This document shows positions 21,759-30,588 of a stretch of 32,169 nt of DNA, one piece after another. The stretch is taken from positions 1 through 32,169 of the forward strand of contig JAUVGT010000002.1 of the NCBI GenBank assembly GCA_030593645.1, written 5' to 3'. This DNA comes from Deltaproteobacteria bacterium. Lineage in GTDB: Bacteria > Desulfobacterota > Desulfobacteria > Desulfobacterales > JAUVGT01. Below the pieces are notes generated by a model. It made no database searches, was not told the origin of the DNA, and worked only from the letters and a program-made list of their open reading frames with translations. Both the position numbers and the translations under genes were made by a program. Position 1 is the first letter of the stretch. Every line of letters begins with the position of its first letter.

Positions 21759-23867
21759 ATGGACGAATTAAAAATAAAGCAGCTTGAAAATGGTATAGCT
21801 GTTGTGAGCATTGATGATCAAGAGCGGACTGTTAATACGTTGACACCCGATCTGCTGCTGGAATTTGCCGAAAAGATTGTCCCTCTTTTAGAGAATCCTG
21901 CTGTCCGGGCCATGGTATTTATCTCGGCAAAAAAAAATACATTTATCGCCGGAGCAGATATCAAACTCTTTTCTTTGATAGATGATCCAAATCTTGTCAT
22001 AAGAGTTGACCGGGCATATAGCCGACTTTTTTCTCGATTTTACAATTGTCCCAAGCCTCTGGTTGCAGCCATTCATGGCGCAGCCCTTGGCGGGGGACTG
22101 GAGCTGGCTCTCTCCTGCGGGTTTATCCTGGCTACTGATCACCCCAAAACAGTATTCGGATTACCGGAAGTCAAACTGGGCATCCTGCCCGCGGCGGGCG
22201 GGACACAAAGGCTGCCAGATCGCGTGGGACTTTTCAGGGGTCTTGAGATGATGCTGACCGGGCGGCACATACGCGCACGAAAAGCACTTGGTATGGACCT
22301 GGTTGATGAAGTGACCCCGCATGAAAGCCTGTTAGACCGTGCCATTGAGATCGCCCTGGTACTCAGCCATAAGAATAAGAAGCATCGGAAGAAAAAAAGA
22401 TCTTTTATGGAATCCATTGTTTCACTTCCGCCGGCTCGCAAATTTGTATTTAATAAACTTCGAAAAAAAGTAATTTTAAAAACACGGGGGAATTATCCCG
22501 GGCCGCTGAAAATTATCGACTGTGTGGAAACCGGTATAAAAAATGGAACAAAAGCAGCATTAAAACAAGAGATAAAAGATATTGGTGAACTCTTCGCAAC
22601 TCCACAGTGTCGCGCCCTGGTGTGGCTATTTTTAACATCACAGGGATTGAAAACTCAACCCGATGGGTTCTTACCTCCTGACAGCATTGCTGTAATCGGG
22701 GCCGGCCTGATGGGTTCGGATATTGCTTCGACCAGTCTTTCCCTTCACCCGGTAGTCGTACAGGACAATTTAAAAGAAGCGCTTGAACGGTCTGAAGACC
22801 GGATCAAAACCGGCTTAAAAAAACAGGTCCGATCACAGGCGATTACAGAAGATGAGCAAAAAAAACGTCTGGCATCATTTAAAACCACCATGGATAAAAA
22901 TGATATTGCCGATTCTGATTTCATCATTGAAGCGGTATATGAAGATCTTGAATTGAAACAGCGCGTCCTTGCTGAAATGGAAAAAATAATATCACCTGAA
23001 GCAGTTTTTGCCTCCTGCACATCCGCCCTGCCGATTTCAAAAATAGCAGAAAAAGCACTTCACCCTGAAAGGGTGATCGGGATGCATTACTTCTCACCCG
23101 CGCATAAAATGCCTCTTTTAGAGCTCGTGGCGCACAAATCAGTGTCTGAGCAAACAGTAAATAAAGCCCGATCCCTTGCGGCCGCTCAGGGCAAATCTGT
23201 TATCCAGGTCAAAGATGAACCGGGATTCTATACCACGCGTATTTTCGCGCTTTACCTGAATGAAGCACTTCTTCTTCTCGCAGAGGGTGCTCGAATTGAT
23301 ATCATCGATAAAACCATGAAAGATTTTGGTTATCCGATAGGCCCGGCAGCTTTGATGGATGAAGTCGGCCTTGACGTCATCGCGCGGGTCGCGAACGATT
23401 TGGGAAAATCATTTTCCGACCGCTGGAAACTCAGTCATGTCACTTCAAGAATGCTTGGGGCCGGCTGCCTGGGACGAAAAAGCCAAAGGGGATTTTATAA
23501 ATACACTGAAGCGAGGAAGAAGAAAAAGAGAATCAATCACAATATTTATTCATTTTTTTCAGATACCGCGTTAAGACCGCCGGCAGTGTCGCAAATTAAA
23601 AACCGCCTGGTCCTTGCAATGGTCAACGAGGCCGCCCTTTGCCTGCAGGAAGGTGTGATTTCATCCCCGGATGATGGTGATATTGGAGCTGTGCTGGGAT
23701 TGGGTTTTCCGCCTTTTATTGGAGGTCCATTTCATTATATTGATTCAAAAGGGGCGGATGTGATCCTGTCCCGTCTGGATCATCTTGCGGATGACGATAA
23801 ACCCCATTTTCAACCGGCACAAATTATAAAAAATATGGCCAAATCCGGCAAAAGGTTTTTCAAATAA
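21759..23867 (+). CDS. FadB/FadJ-like enoyl-CoA hydratase / 3-hydroxyacyl-CoA dehydrogenase
   Basis: This 702-residue bifunctional enzyme has an N-terminal crotonase domain (about 1-190). Its oxyanion region is A-A-L-G-G-G-L-E-L, with catalytic Glu115 and Glu137 in L-P-E-V-K-L-G. A 3-hydroxyacyl-CoA dehydrogenase follows, with NAD loop I-G-A-G-L-M-G at about 313-319 and catalytic His443 in G-M-H-Y-F-S-P. The C-terminal dehydrogenase domain runs to the end. It hydrates enoyl-CoA and oxidises the (S)-hydroxyacyl-CoA, whereas the MaoC-SDR fusion would use the (R)-isomer if it follows its family. ATG 21759 with GAGG upstream is preferred to a TTG at 21726 inside the ligase gene. Residues 205-225 are very rich in Lys and Arg. 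Confidence 0.95.
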   Translation: MDELKIKQLENGIAVVSIDDQERTVNTLTPDLLLEFAEKIVPLLENPAVRAMVFISAKKNTFIAGADIKLFSLIDDPNLVIRVDRAYSRLFSRFYNCPKPLVAAIHGAALGGGLELALSCGFILATDHPKTVFGLPEVKLGILPAAGGTQRLPDRVGLFRGLEMMLTGRHIRARKALGMDLVDEVTPHESLLDRAIEIALVLSHKNKKHRKKKRSFMESIVSLPPARKFVFNKLRKKVILKTRGNYPGPLKIIDCVETGIKNGTKAALKQEIKDIGELFATPQCRALVWLFLTSQGLKTQPDGFLPPDSIAVIGAGLMGSDIASTSLSLHPVVVQDNLKEALERSEDRIKTGLKKQVRSQAITEDEQKKRLASFKTTMDKNDIADSDFIIEAVYEDLELKQRVLAEMEKIISPEAVFASCTSALPISKIAEKALHPERVIGMHYFSPAHKMPLLELVAHKSVSEQTVNKARSLAAAQGKSVIQVKDEPGFYTTRIFALYLNEALLLLAEGARIDIIDKTMKDFGYPIGPAALMDEVGLDVIARVANDLGKSFSDRWKLSHVTSRMLGAGCLGRKSQRGFYKYTEARKKKKRINHNIYSFFSDTALRPPAVSQIKNRLVLAMVNEAALCLQEGVISSPDDGDIGAVLGLGFPPFIGGPFHYIDSKGADVILSRLDHLADDDKPHFQPAQIIKNMAKSGKRFFK

Positions 23868-23889
23868 AAAAAATTAAAAAAAGGAAACC

Positions 23890-25026
23890 ATGAACACTGA
23901 AATTTATAAGAAACTGGCTTTGCATCTTGATGACCTTCCTGCAGGCTTTCCGGCAACAGAAAGCGGTGTGGAATTGCGGATTCTGAAACGACTGTTTACA
24001 CCCGAACAGGCTGAGCTTGCCCTGCACACCACAATCATTCCTGAGAAAGCAAAGGTTATCGCGCTTCGTGCCGGAATGAATACCGATGAAACAGAGCAAA
24101 AGCTTAGGGAGATGGTCGACAAAGGGTTGCTTTTCAGCATCGAGTTCCCGGATAAACCGGCCTTATATATGGCCACCCAATATGTGATTGGTATTTGGGA
24201 ATACCAGGTCAATACACTGGACAAAGAATTGATCCGGGACATGAATGAATACATTCCCGAATTTGTTAATTTCGACACCTGGAAAAAATCACCGCAGCTT
24301 CGGACCATCCCGGTCAATCGCAGCGTTGACGCTTCCCTTGAAATCCTGCCCCATGAAATGGCCGCGGAAATGGTCAAAGACCAGAGTAAAATACGTGTTT
24401 TCCCCTGTATCTGCCGCAAGGAGCACTCCATGATTGGAGAAGGCTGCGACAAACCCGAAGAATCATGCCTGGCATTCGGAATGGGTGCTTATTATTACGA
24501 ACGGAGAGGAATCGGTCGTGATATCGACGCTGAAGAATGCATTGAAATTCTCAAACGTGCGGATAAGGCCGGTCTGGTTCTTCAACCGAATAACGCGAAA
24601 AAACTGGTCAATATATGCTGCTGTTGTGGATGTTGCTGCCAGATTCTCAAGAACCTGGGAAAACACCCCAAACCCGCCGAGCTGATTTCCACGCCGTTTG
24701 TAGTCAGGTTTAACGAAGAGACATGCAAAGAGTGCGGGGTTTGTGAAAAACGATGCCAGATTGACGCGATCACAATCGAAGATGATAAAGTATCCCTGGA
24801 TGAAGGACGCTGCATCGGATGCGGGCTGTGTGTATCCACATGCCCCAGCGGATCCATGACACTGGAGCGCAAACCCGATGAAGAGCAAACCTACATCCCT
24901 TCTAACCAGATCAAAAGCCATCTCAGGCTGGCAAAGTCAAGGGGAAAACTCAACCGGGTGAAAATGACCAAAATATCAATCCAATCCAAATGGGACAGGT
25001 GGTTGGCTAATAACCGGAAGAACTGA
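23890..25026 (+). CDS. Cysteine-rich 4Fe-4S ferredoxin-type protein
   Basis: This 378-residue protein has a helical N-terminal region (about 1-160) and a first cysteine cluster from F-P-C-I-C-R-K-E. An unusual run C-C-C-C-G-C-C-C lies at residues 243-250. Two classical 4Fe-4S motifs follow (C-K-E-C-G-V-C-E-K-R-C and C-I-G-C-G-L-C-V-S-T-C-P, about 278-318) and then a basic tail. It is likely a cytoplasmic electron carrier or an Fe-S subunit linking acyl-CoA oxidation to another redox partner. AAGGAAACC precedes the ATG, and the gap to the FadB-like gene is 22 bases, so it is the last operon gene. The family is seen beside beta-oxidation genes in anaerobes, but I know of no defined reaction. 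Confidence 0.85.
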   Translation: MNTEIYKKLALHLDDLPAGFPATESGVELRILKRLFTPEQAELALHTTIIPEKAKVIALRAGMNTDETEQKLREMVDKGLLFSIEFPDKPALYMATQYVIGIWEYQVNTLDKELIRDMNEYIPEFVNFDTWKKSPQLRTIPVNRSVDASLEILPHEMAAEMVKDQSKIRVFPCICRKEHSMIGEGCDKPEESCLAFGMGAYYYERRGIGRDIDAEECIEILKRADKAGLVLQPNNAKKLVNICCCCGCCCQILKNLGKHPKPAELISTPFVVRFNEETCKECGVCEKRCQIDAITIEDDKVSLDEGRCIGCGLCVSTCPSGSMTLERKPDEEQTYIPSNQIKSHLRLAKSRGKLNRVKMTKISIQSKWDRWLANNRKN

Positions 25027-25080
25027 ATCATATCAGGAGAGAACTCAAATGGAGTGCAATAAAGAAAAAAATATTGAATC

Positions 25081-25767
25081 CTATTTCTTGAGCATAAAAC
25101 TATCGAATGCTTTTTTTATCGCAGAAGCCGGTCCGATGAAAATAACACGATCATCAACCTCGATAGTTGTCGTGCCGCGCGGGACCACAAATTTGTTATC
25201 CCTGATTATCGCGGCAATCAAGCACCCTTTGGGTATATCAACATCCCGGATGAGCGTTCCAGTTACCTTCGCGTTTTCAGGAACGCTCACTTCCAAAAGA
25301 CTTGCTGCTCCGATTCCAAATTCGAAAAGCTGCGCTAAAACGGGGTTGTCGAGAATATTTTCAACCATCGCCGCAGTCGCCCAGGGTGCGTTTACCACCT
25401 GTACTTTGTTCTGCTCAAGGAGCTGTGTATATTCTTGATTTTGGACAATTGCGATGATTTTTTCAAGTTTTAACTCTCTGGCCTGGAGGGCCGCGATTAC
25501 ATTCCGGCCATCATCTTCAAAGGCAGCGATGACAACATCAATATTATCAATGCCTACCTGTCGCAATAATTCCCTCTTTGTGCCGTCTCCCTGGTAAATT
25601 GGAACATTGTAGCGTCTTTCAAGTTCCTTACATAATGCCCCGTCTTCTTCAATGAAGGTAACCTGATGTTCCGCTGAACGAAACATCATCTGGTACTCAT
25701 CTTTTGCCATGAGGCGATCAGCTATGTTTTGACCCTGTTTTCCTCCACTTATGATAAGCACCCGCAT
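25081..25767 (-). CDS. Possible separate RCK subunit from an internal start
   Basis: Within the permease gene, codon 450 is an ATG (25767) preceded 7 bases earlier by a strong AAGGAG ribosome site (25775-25780). The product would be 228 residues beginning M-R-V-L-I-I-S-G-G-K-Q-G. That is exactly one RCK-N/RCK-C unit, the size of free KtrA/TrkA-type subunits. The archaeal channel MthK is known to make an extra RCK subunit in this way. The site and spacing are seen; actual use is inference. Confidence 0.45.
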   Translation of the reverse strand: MRVLIISGGKQGQNIADRLMAKDEYQMMFRSAEHQVTFIEEDGALCKELERRYNVPIYQGDGTKRELLRQVGIDNIDVVIAAFEDDGRNVIAALQARELKLEKIIAIVQNQEYTQLLEQNKVQVVNAPWATAAMVENILDNPVLAQLFEFGIGAASLLEVSVPENAKVTGTLIRDVDIPKGCLIAAIIRDNKFVVPRGTTTIEVDDRVIFIGPASAIKKAFDSFMLKK

Positions 25768-27114
25768 ACGCATTCTCCTTAATTTATATATAAACAATTT
25801 CAATGATTTTACATGGGTTTTTGCCAATTTAATCACTTCAGCGCGGTTATCGAAATTGAAAAGATATATTCCGCTTCCAACCAGTGTCAGTATCCCTCCC
25901 AAAATAAAACTTCTTGTTTCCAATGCCGGAACGAACATCCAGGTGGTTACCACTCCCAGGTAAGGTATCCAGGGAAACAATATGGTTCGAAATGGACGTC
26001 TCAAATTTGGCATCCGTCTGTGCAATGGAATCACCGCATAATTGATTATCCCGAGTCCCATCAGGTAGCCAAAATCACTCAAAGAAGCCACAAATTTTAC
26101 GATACCTGAAGAGCTGAAAATAATCACAATCAGGGCACACACACAAAGAGCGATATGCGGAGTTTGAAATTTCGGGTGCAGCCGGGCGAAAATGGTGGGA
26201 AAATGCTCATCGCGCCCCAATGCGTACAAAATGCGGGCACTGGCGCCCAATGTCACGCTGAACGCGGAAAGGCTAGCCATTATAGTCGCTATGATTCCAG
26301 CCCAAAGTCCCCAGGCACCGAAAAGCCGCTCAGCAGTATAGATGAACGGAATGTCACTTTTGGCAAGTTCAGAATAATTGACAGTACCCATCATGACACC
26401 GACCACAAATACATAGATTACTGTACTCACACCCAGTGTGATCAGAATCGCTCGAGGAATGTTCTTACCCGGTTCAATAATTTCTTCGGCCGCGTTCGAG
26501 ATCAGTTCGAACCCGACATAGGAAATATAGATGAGGGCCATCGCCGGAACAAAGGGACCCCATCCCATGGGAGCAAAAGGTTCCAAATTGGGCGGTTCAA
26601 TATCAGTACAGCCGAGCACGGCAACTCCAACCAGAACCACCAACTCCACCAGATTCATTATAGTAATAACTATAATGGCTTCCTTCATTCCCCTTAAGTT
26701 GATGGCAGCGAATACAATAGTGGTGATCAGGCTGATGAGGGCAATATTGGCACCCGGTAAAAAGTAGGCGCGGATCGTCATGGCAAAGATAAGGGCGTAC
26801 ATCGAACAGGCGAGAGTGTTGCCGATCCAGAAAAACCAGCCGGTAAAAAACGCCACAGGTCTGTTAAGTGTTCTACTGGTAAAGGAGTATCCGCCGCCGG
26901 CTAAGGGAATGGCTGCACTGAGCTCGCTGTAATTTAACGCGGTAAATACAGTTAAAAAACCCATCGCCAGATAAACGAGAATTCCAAGCGGGCCGATCAT
27001 ATGCGCCAGCTCACCCGGCAGGGCAAAAATTCCGGGTCCCATGGTGGCGCCAATGCCGATCATTACCGCCATAAACAAGCCCATATTCCGTTTGACACTT
27101 ATTTGTTCCGGCAT
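25081..27114 (-). CDS. APC amino-acid permease fused to a C-terminal RCK (TrkA) domain
   Basis: This 677-residue protein has about 12 membrane helices (residues 10-430) of the APC superfamily. The substrate loop G-I-G-A-T-M-G-P-G-I-F-A lies at 21-32. A cytoplasmic regulator follows: RCK-N/TrkA-N (about 450-570, nucleotide-binding start V-L-I-I-S-G-G-K-Q-G-Q-N-I-A) and RCK-C/TrkA-C (about 595-675). RCK domains bind nucleotides or ions and gate transport, so uptake is probably controlled by cell state. The amino acid carried is not evident. ATG 27114 has GGGAGT about 9 bases upstream. The gene converges on the beta-oxidation operon, with stops 54 bases apart. A possible internal start is listed separately. 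Confidence 0.93.
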   Translation of the reverse strand: MPEQISVKRNMGLFMAVMIGIGATMGPGIFALPGELAHMIGPLGILVYLAMGFLTVFTALNYSELSAAIPLAGGGYSFTSRTLNRPVAFFTGWFFWIGNTLACSMYALIFAMTIRAYFLPGANIALISLITTIVFAAINLRGMKEAIIVITIMNLVELVVLVGVAVLGCTDIEPPNLEPFAPMGWGPFVPAMALIYISYVGFELISNAAEEIIEPGKNIPRAILITLGVSTVIYVFVVGVMMGTVNYSELAKSDIPFIYTAERLFGAWGLWAGIIATIMASLSAFSVTLGASARILYALGRDEHFPTIFARLHPKFQTPHIALCVCALIVIIFSSSGIVKFVASLSDFGYLMGLGIINYAVIPLHRRMPNLRRPFRTILFPWIPYLGVVTTWMFVPALETRSFILGGILTLVGSGIYLFNFDNRAEVIKLAKTHVKSLKLFIYKLRRMRMRVLIISGGKQGQNIADRLMAKDEYQMMFRSAEHQVTFIEEDGALCKELERRYNVPIYQGDGTKRELLRQVGIDNIDVVIAAFEDDGRNVIAALQARELKLEKIIAIVQNQEYTQLLEQNKVQVVNAPWATAAMVENILDNPVLAQLFEFGIGAASLLEVSVPENAKVTGTLIRDVDIPKGCLIAAIIRDNKFVVPRGTTTIEVDDRVIFIGPASAIKKAFDSFMLKK

Positions 27115-27231
27115 AAATGAATACTCCCAGAATTGATATGAATATCACTAATGACAAAAAATAGCCCAGGTCAATAAAAAATCGCCTCGTGAATCATAAA
27201 GGCGTCGCTTACTGCGATCACATATCTCCTG

Positions 27232-29073
27232 TTATTTCAAATGCTCTTCAGTATATAATGACAGCTCGATCATCCGCTCAAGAAGTTCATCGGTCTGCAT
27301 TCCCGGAAAATTGTGACGGATCAGCTCTTTACAAAACAGGCGGCAAATATACCTGAGTTTCCGCCTTTTCACCTTGCCGGCATAGACAAAGTCCCTGTGT
27401 CCATTATTGATAATCACAACGTTTTTGTCCACATCGAATTGTGAGCGCCACATTTCACCCGGTGCACGGCGATAGGTGTATCCCGGAAGTCCTTTACGAT
27501 GACCCGCATCTTTAGAAGATTGATCCAGGAGAGTTTCGGTGACGGTGATTAAGGCTTCATCCCTGCATTCCGTGTCTCCCTGCCGGACAATGACTATCAA
27601 TGTAGTCAGACATGGTTCCGGAGGCGCGCTAAACGTGACCGATTCCGTATTATTCTCGAGAAGCTGACCGTCTCCATCACTAATTTCCCATTGATATTCC
27701 AGGTTTTCCAAAACAGTCCGCCGCGAGCGGTCCCGGCAGACCACGCGGTATGTCTTGCGTTTATCGACTGAAACAACACTCGATTTCGGCGTAATCAACG
27801 CGCTGAATAAAGGGCCGGCATATTCAAAAAACTGCATTTGTCCGGTTTCATCGATATTCCGTTCGGATAAATCGGCAGGCTCACTTTCGCGACCGTTTTC
27901 ATTTTCAGGGCTCACGGACAACGGCCCGGTCGAAAAAACAGTACCCGGCTTTTTTTTTGCCATCCCGGCATGGATATCGAACCAGTCATACTCCTCTTCC
28001 GGGAGCCGTAAAAACGCTTCTTTGAGTGCGCGCTGAACCCGGCGTAAAATAAGACGGCTCGATCGCTCCTCTTCCGCTTTACGCTGGTCATCGATGATTT
28101 CCTGCAGATGACTTTCGACGGGCACCATCGCCTGGGAAAATGTGTGAAAACGGTCATCACGTATAATGCCTTGACGCGTCCCCGGTGTGAGGTTTAAAAA
28201 CGGCGCGTCCACAATTCCTTCCACGTATCCGGCCGTCCACGGCTCTTTTTGAAATTGTTCCAGTTCAGTTATTGAAGGAAGCACCCGCGTGCCCCGCCGA
28301 TACAGACCGACCCGGTTTGAAGGGCCCGGGTCGGTGAGATAAAGCTCCAGGTAGATATCACCGTGCAGAGTTTCAGCCGGTTTTAATTTGTGAAGCAGAC
28401 GCCCGGTAAATTGCCGCGGGACAACAATAAGCTCTTTTCTACCTGTACGGTCGATAATTTTTACCGTCACTTCAGCAGATTTTATCCGGTCCCGGAGTTC
28501 GGATGCGAGGTAGCGCTGGATTTTTTCACCGGTCAGAGACCGCAGGCCGGGAAGTAATGGATGGATCATCAGGTCCGTTCCCTTAATGGGGAGCATTATC
28601 CGCTTATCCTTGACGGTAAAATCGGGCGAATCCTTGGCCATGGTCATCTCATACGTTTTACCGTCCGCACCGCTGCTGGCCATGTTCAGGTTGTGACCCA
28701 CCGTCCAGAAACTAAGGAGACCGATGCCGAATTCACCCTGGATATCAGCCGATCTTTCGGACTTGAACTGCCGTTTGATGGAATCACAAATGTGGGTGGC
28801 CACGCGGCGGAAATCGGGAAGCCCGTCTTTATTTCTTGGAATTCCCTCACCATCGTCACTGATCTTGAGATAGAATTCACCTTTCTTTTTCCCCCTGATG
28901 ATAACGATCTGCTTTGCGCGCGCGTCAATGCTGTTTTCCACAAATTCGGCCACCGCTTTCAGGGGATTGGCCTGAGAATTGGCGATGATGCTGATGGCGT
29001 TCCAATGATCGGCAATGCGCAGCTTTCCAGTACGAACGTCTTTCCTTTTCTTTTTACGCATGGATTTTGACAT
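27232..29073 (-). CDS. GHKL-type ATPase with an Ig-like insert, function unknown
   Basis: This 613-residue protein has an N-terminal HSP90/MutL-type ATP site. The N box is E-F-V-E-N-S-I-D-A-R-A (42-52), G1 is D-D-G-E-G-I-P (73-79) and G2 is G-E-F-G-I-G-L-L-S-F (113-122). A transducer-like region (about 190-330) follows, then a linker, an Ig/PKD-like beta domain (about 435-520) and a C-terminal helical domain ending near L-Y-T-E-E-H-L-K. Partners in the family include DNA-repair, chromatin and defence ATPases; none is identified here. ATG 29073 is preferred; the frame extends to a TTG at 29130 without a better ribosome site. A very basic start (K-S-M-R-K-K-K-R-K) could contact nucleic acid. 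Confidence 0.8.
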   Translation of the reverse strand: MSKSMRKKKRKDVRTGKLRIADHWNAISIIANSQANPLKAVAEFVENSIDARAKQIVIIRGKKKGEFYLKISDDGEGIPRNKDGLPDFRRVATHICDSIKRQFKSERSADIQGEFGIGLLSFWTVGHNLNMASSGADGKTYEMTMAKDSPDFTVKDKRIMLPIKGTDLMIHPLLPGLRSLTGEKIQRYLASELRDRIKSAEVTVKIIDRTGRKELIVVPRQFTGRLLHKLKPAETLHGDIYLELYLTDPGPSNRVGLYRRGTRVLPSITELEQFQKEPWTAGYVEGIVDAPFLNLTPGTRQGIIRDDRFHTFSQAMVPVESHLQEIIDDQRKAEEERSSRLILRRVQRALKEAFLRLPEEEYDWFDIHAGMAKKKPGTVFSTGPLSVSPENENGRESEPADLSERNIDETGQMQFFEYAGPLFSALITPKSSVVSVDKRKTYRVVCRDRSRRTVLENLEYQWEISDGDGQLLENNTESVTFSAPPEPCLTTLIVIVRQGDTECRDEALITVTETLLDQSSKDAGHRKGLPGYTYRRAPGEMWRSQFDVDKNVVIINNGHRDFVYAGKVKRRKLRYICRLFCKELIRHNFPGMQTDELLERMIELSLYTEEHLK

Positions 29074-29719
29074 GGTTGACTCTATTTGGTTTCCATATAT
29101 TTGACACGCCAGGTGAATAATGCGTCCCAATTTTACCCTTCAAGAAGGAAAATGCAAGAATATTATAGATGTTATGTTTTAAGAAGAAATCTCTCTGAAC
29201 CAAATACAGCTAAATTAGGTGGTGATTACCACATTTTGCGGCCATATAAATATGATAAATATCACAAAATATGCTCGAATCTTGAAGTGAAAGCCGGTAT
29301 TAATCCCCGAGTAAAAGCCTGCACTCATACAACAAACAGTATTCACCACCAATTCTTTTAAGATCAACCATTCTGAATCTTAAAAAGGACGGGAAAATAG
29401 TTAATCTGCCGCTTTACGCCATATCTCAATTAGGACTGGTCACACATGCCAGTCAATAACGGCTTTCTGTCAGCTCAATTGGTGATAACCCATTTGTTCT
29501 ACCTAAATTGACTGCAATTAATTGGGAGAAGATCCCTCAAAAAAGAACCTTGTATTGTAATTCCTGTTGAAGTCAAATCATGCGACTATTTATAGAGGAA
29601 TATAATGGAGTCGATTACAGCCTATAATCGACTCAAAAAATAATCCGGAAGAATATATTATGGAAAATCTATCCGATTGAAACAATTAAAATCGATTTAA
29701 AACCCCTACAACTATTAAC
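29074..29719. other. AT-rich gap of 646 bases
   Basis: No convincing gene was found. A short plus-strand open frame (29086-29361) shows no recognisable protein features. A strong hairpin is present at 29608-29634. Near 29710 there is a fragment of the ATTAACTCAA motif seen elsewhere. The gap separates the GHKL gene from the toxin-antitoxin pair and looks like decayed accessory DNA. Confidence 0.5.
29608..29634. repeat. Perfect 10-base hairpin
   Basis: GAGTCGATTA (29608-29617) and TAATCGACTC (29625-29634) pair exactly around a 7-base loop. On the plus strand an A run follows, not a T run, so it does not look like a standard terminator in either direction. It could be a protein-binding site or the remains of a repeat. 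Confidence 0.5.
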
Positions 29720-30229
29720 TCAATCGCGCTTCTTGCTAAATGCTTTCTTTAGGGTAGCAAAAGGTAAAAAAAGCTCAAGCGGGTTATCAGGAAGAGAAAA
29801 AAAACCAAACTGCCCGTAATAAGTTTTTGCCTCTTCCTTTGCATCAACAAAGAAACCGAAAATACCGAGATGTTCGGACACTTTTAGTACGCGTTCAATC
29901 GCGTTTACCAGCATATACTTCCCCAAACCTGTTTTCTGATGTTTTTTACGAACAGCAAGTCTGGCTAGTTTTGCAGCAGGTGCTCGCAAAGGATATTTTT
30001 TTGAATATTTCCGTGGTAATTTATCTACAACTATTTCGCATGAAGACAAGGTAAAATAACCCAGGATTTCAGTCATATTGTTTTCATTCACCAGCACAAA
30101 AGTTCTTGAAATACCTTTTTCCGCATGCTGCCTTGCGGTATTTCTTAGATAACGATTTAAATCATTGTTACCGCAGTCAAAACCTTTCCTGTCATGATGT
30201 TGGGCAAGGGGTTCAATTTTCAGCTTCAT
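29720..30229 (-). CDS. GNAT acetyltransferase toxin (TacT/AtaT-like)
   Basis: This 169-residue GNAT-fold protein has the acetyl-CoA loop region L-A-V-R-K-K-H-Q-K-T-G-L-G-K-Y-M-L (about 91-107) and a tyrosine pair in K-T-Y-Y-G-Q-F-G-F. These are typical of toxins that acetylate the amino group of charged tRNA. The start (ATG 30229) overlaps the end of the DUF1778 gene by 17 bases, the usual antitoxin-then-toxin order. Family knowledge gives the tRNA target; the specific tRNA cannot be told. It appears intact. Confidence 0.88.
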   Translation of the reverse strand: MKLKIEPLAQHHDRKGFDCGNNDLNRYLRNTARQHAEKGISRTFVLVNENNMTEILGYFTLSSCEIVVDKLPRKYSKKYPLRAPAAKLARLAVRKKHQKTGLGKYMLVNAIERVLKVSEHLGIFGFFVDAKEEAKTYYGQFGFFSLPDNPLELFLPFATLKKAFSKKRD

Positions 30230-30500
30230 CGGCTAAACCATCATAAGCTCTAACAGCATTAACCAATTTTTGATTCGGATCCGGTGGGTTTTCAAGTGTA
30301 TCAAAAAACTTCTTTGAAGATTTCTTTGACATGATTATGAAATGGCTGTGCTCGATAACTTTTTGTGCTTTTTCATAAGCGGATTGCACAAGAAACTGGT
30401 TAAGTGTTGAGCCTGTAACTTCAGCCGCTTGTGCCAGTATTTCATAAACCTGCTGAGGGACTCTTGCTGATACACGCTGGTTTTGCTTTTCTAATGCCAT
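30213..30500 (-). CDS. DUF1778 antitoxin (TacA-like, ribbon-helix-helix)
   Basis: This 95-residue protein begins M-A-L-E-K-Q-N-Q-R-V-S-A-R-V-P and has a ribbon-helix-helix DNA-binding fold (about 9-45). The C-terminal tail (D-P-N-Q-K-L-V-N-A-V-R-A-Y) would wrap the GNAT toxin. ATG 30500, with GGAGTGGAAG upstream, gives the usual length for the family. The frame runs on to 30620 but would add 40 atypical residues and pass through the promoter. It is predicted to repress its own promoter at 30547-30575. Confidence 0.88.
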   Translation of the reverse strand: MALEKQNQRVSARVPQQVYEILAQAAEVTGSTLNQFLVQSAYEKAQKVIEHSHFIIMSKKSSKKFFDTLENPPDPNQKLVNAVRAYDGLADEAEN

Positions 30501-30546
30501 AGCTTCCACTCCATAATTAATTTTTCGATCATATTTCTTAGAACTA

Positions 30547-30575
30547 AACATAACAATTTGGCGCCAAAATGGCAA
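30547..30575 (-). promoter_or_regulatory. Toxin-antitoxin promoter with overlapping operator
   Basis: On the minus strand, -35 TTGCCA (30570-30575) and -10 TATGTT (30547-30552) are 17 bases apart. The spacer holds the palindrome TTTGGCGCCAAA (30557-30568), and an overlapping inverted repeat GCCA-AAA-TGGC covers 30563-30573. A ribbon-helix-helix antitoxin bound here would block RNA polymerase. Confidence 0.6.
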
Positions 30576-30588
30576 CAAATTTATTTTC

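Noticed and set aside
21074..21811. Minus-strand open frame of 245 codons opposite the ligase gene
   Set aside because: It overlaps the catalytic regions of a well-supported ligase and has no protein family features.
29086..29361. Plus-strand open frame of 91 codons in the AT-rich gap
   Set aside because: It overlaps the upstream region of the GHKL gene, and shows no motif or good ribosome site. It is probably chance.
29608..29634. Hairpin as an intrinsic terminator of the toxin gene or the GHKL region
   Set aside because: It is followed by A residues on the plus strand and no T run on the minus strand.
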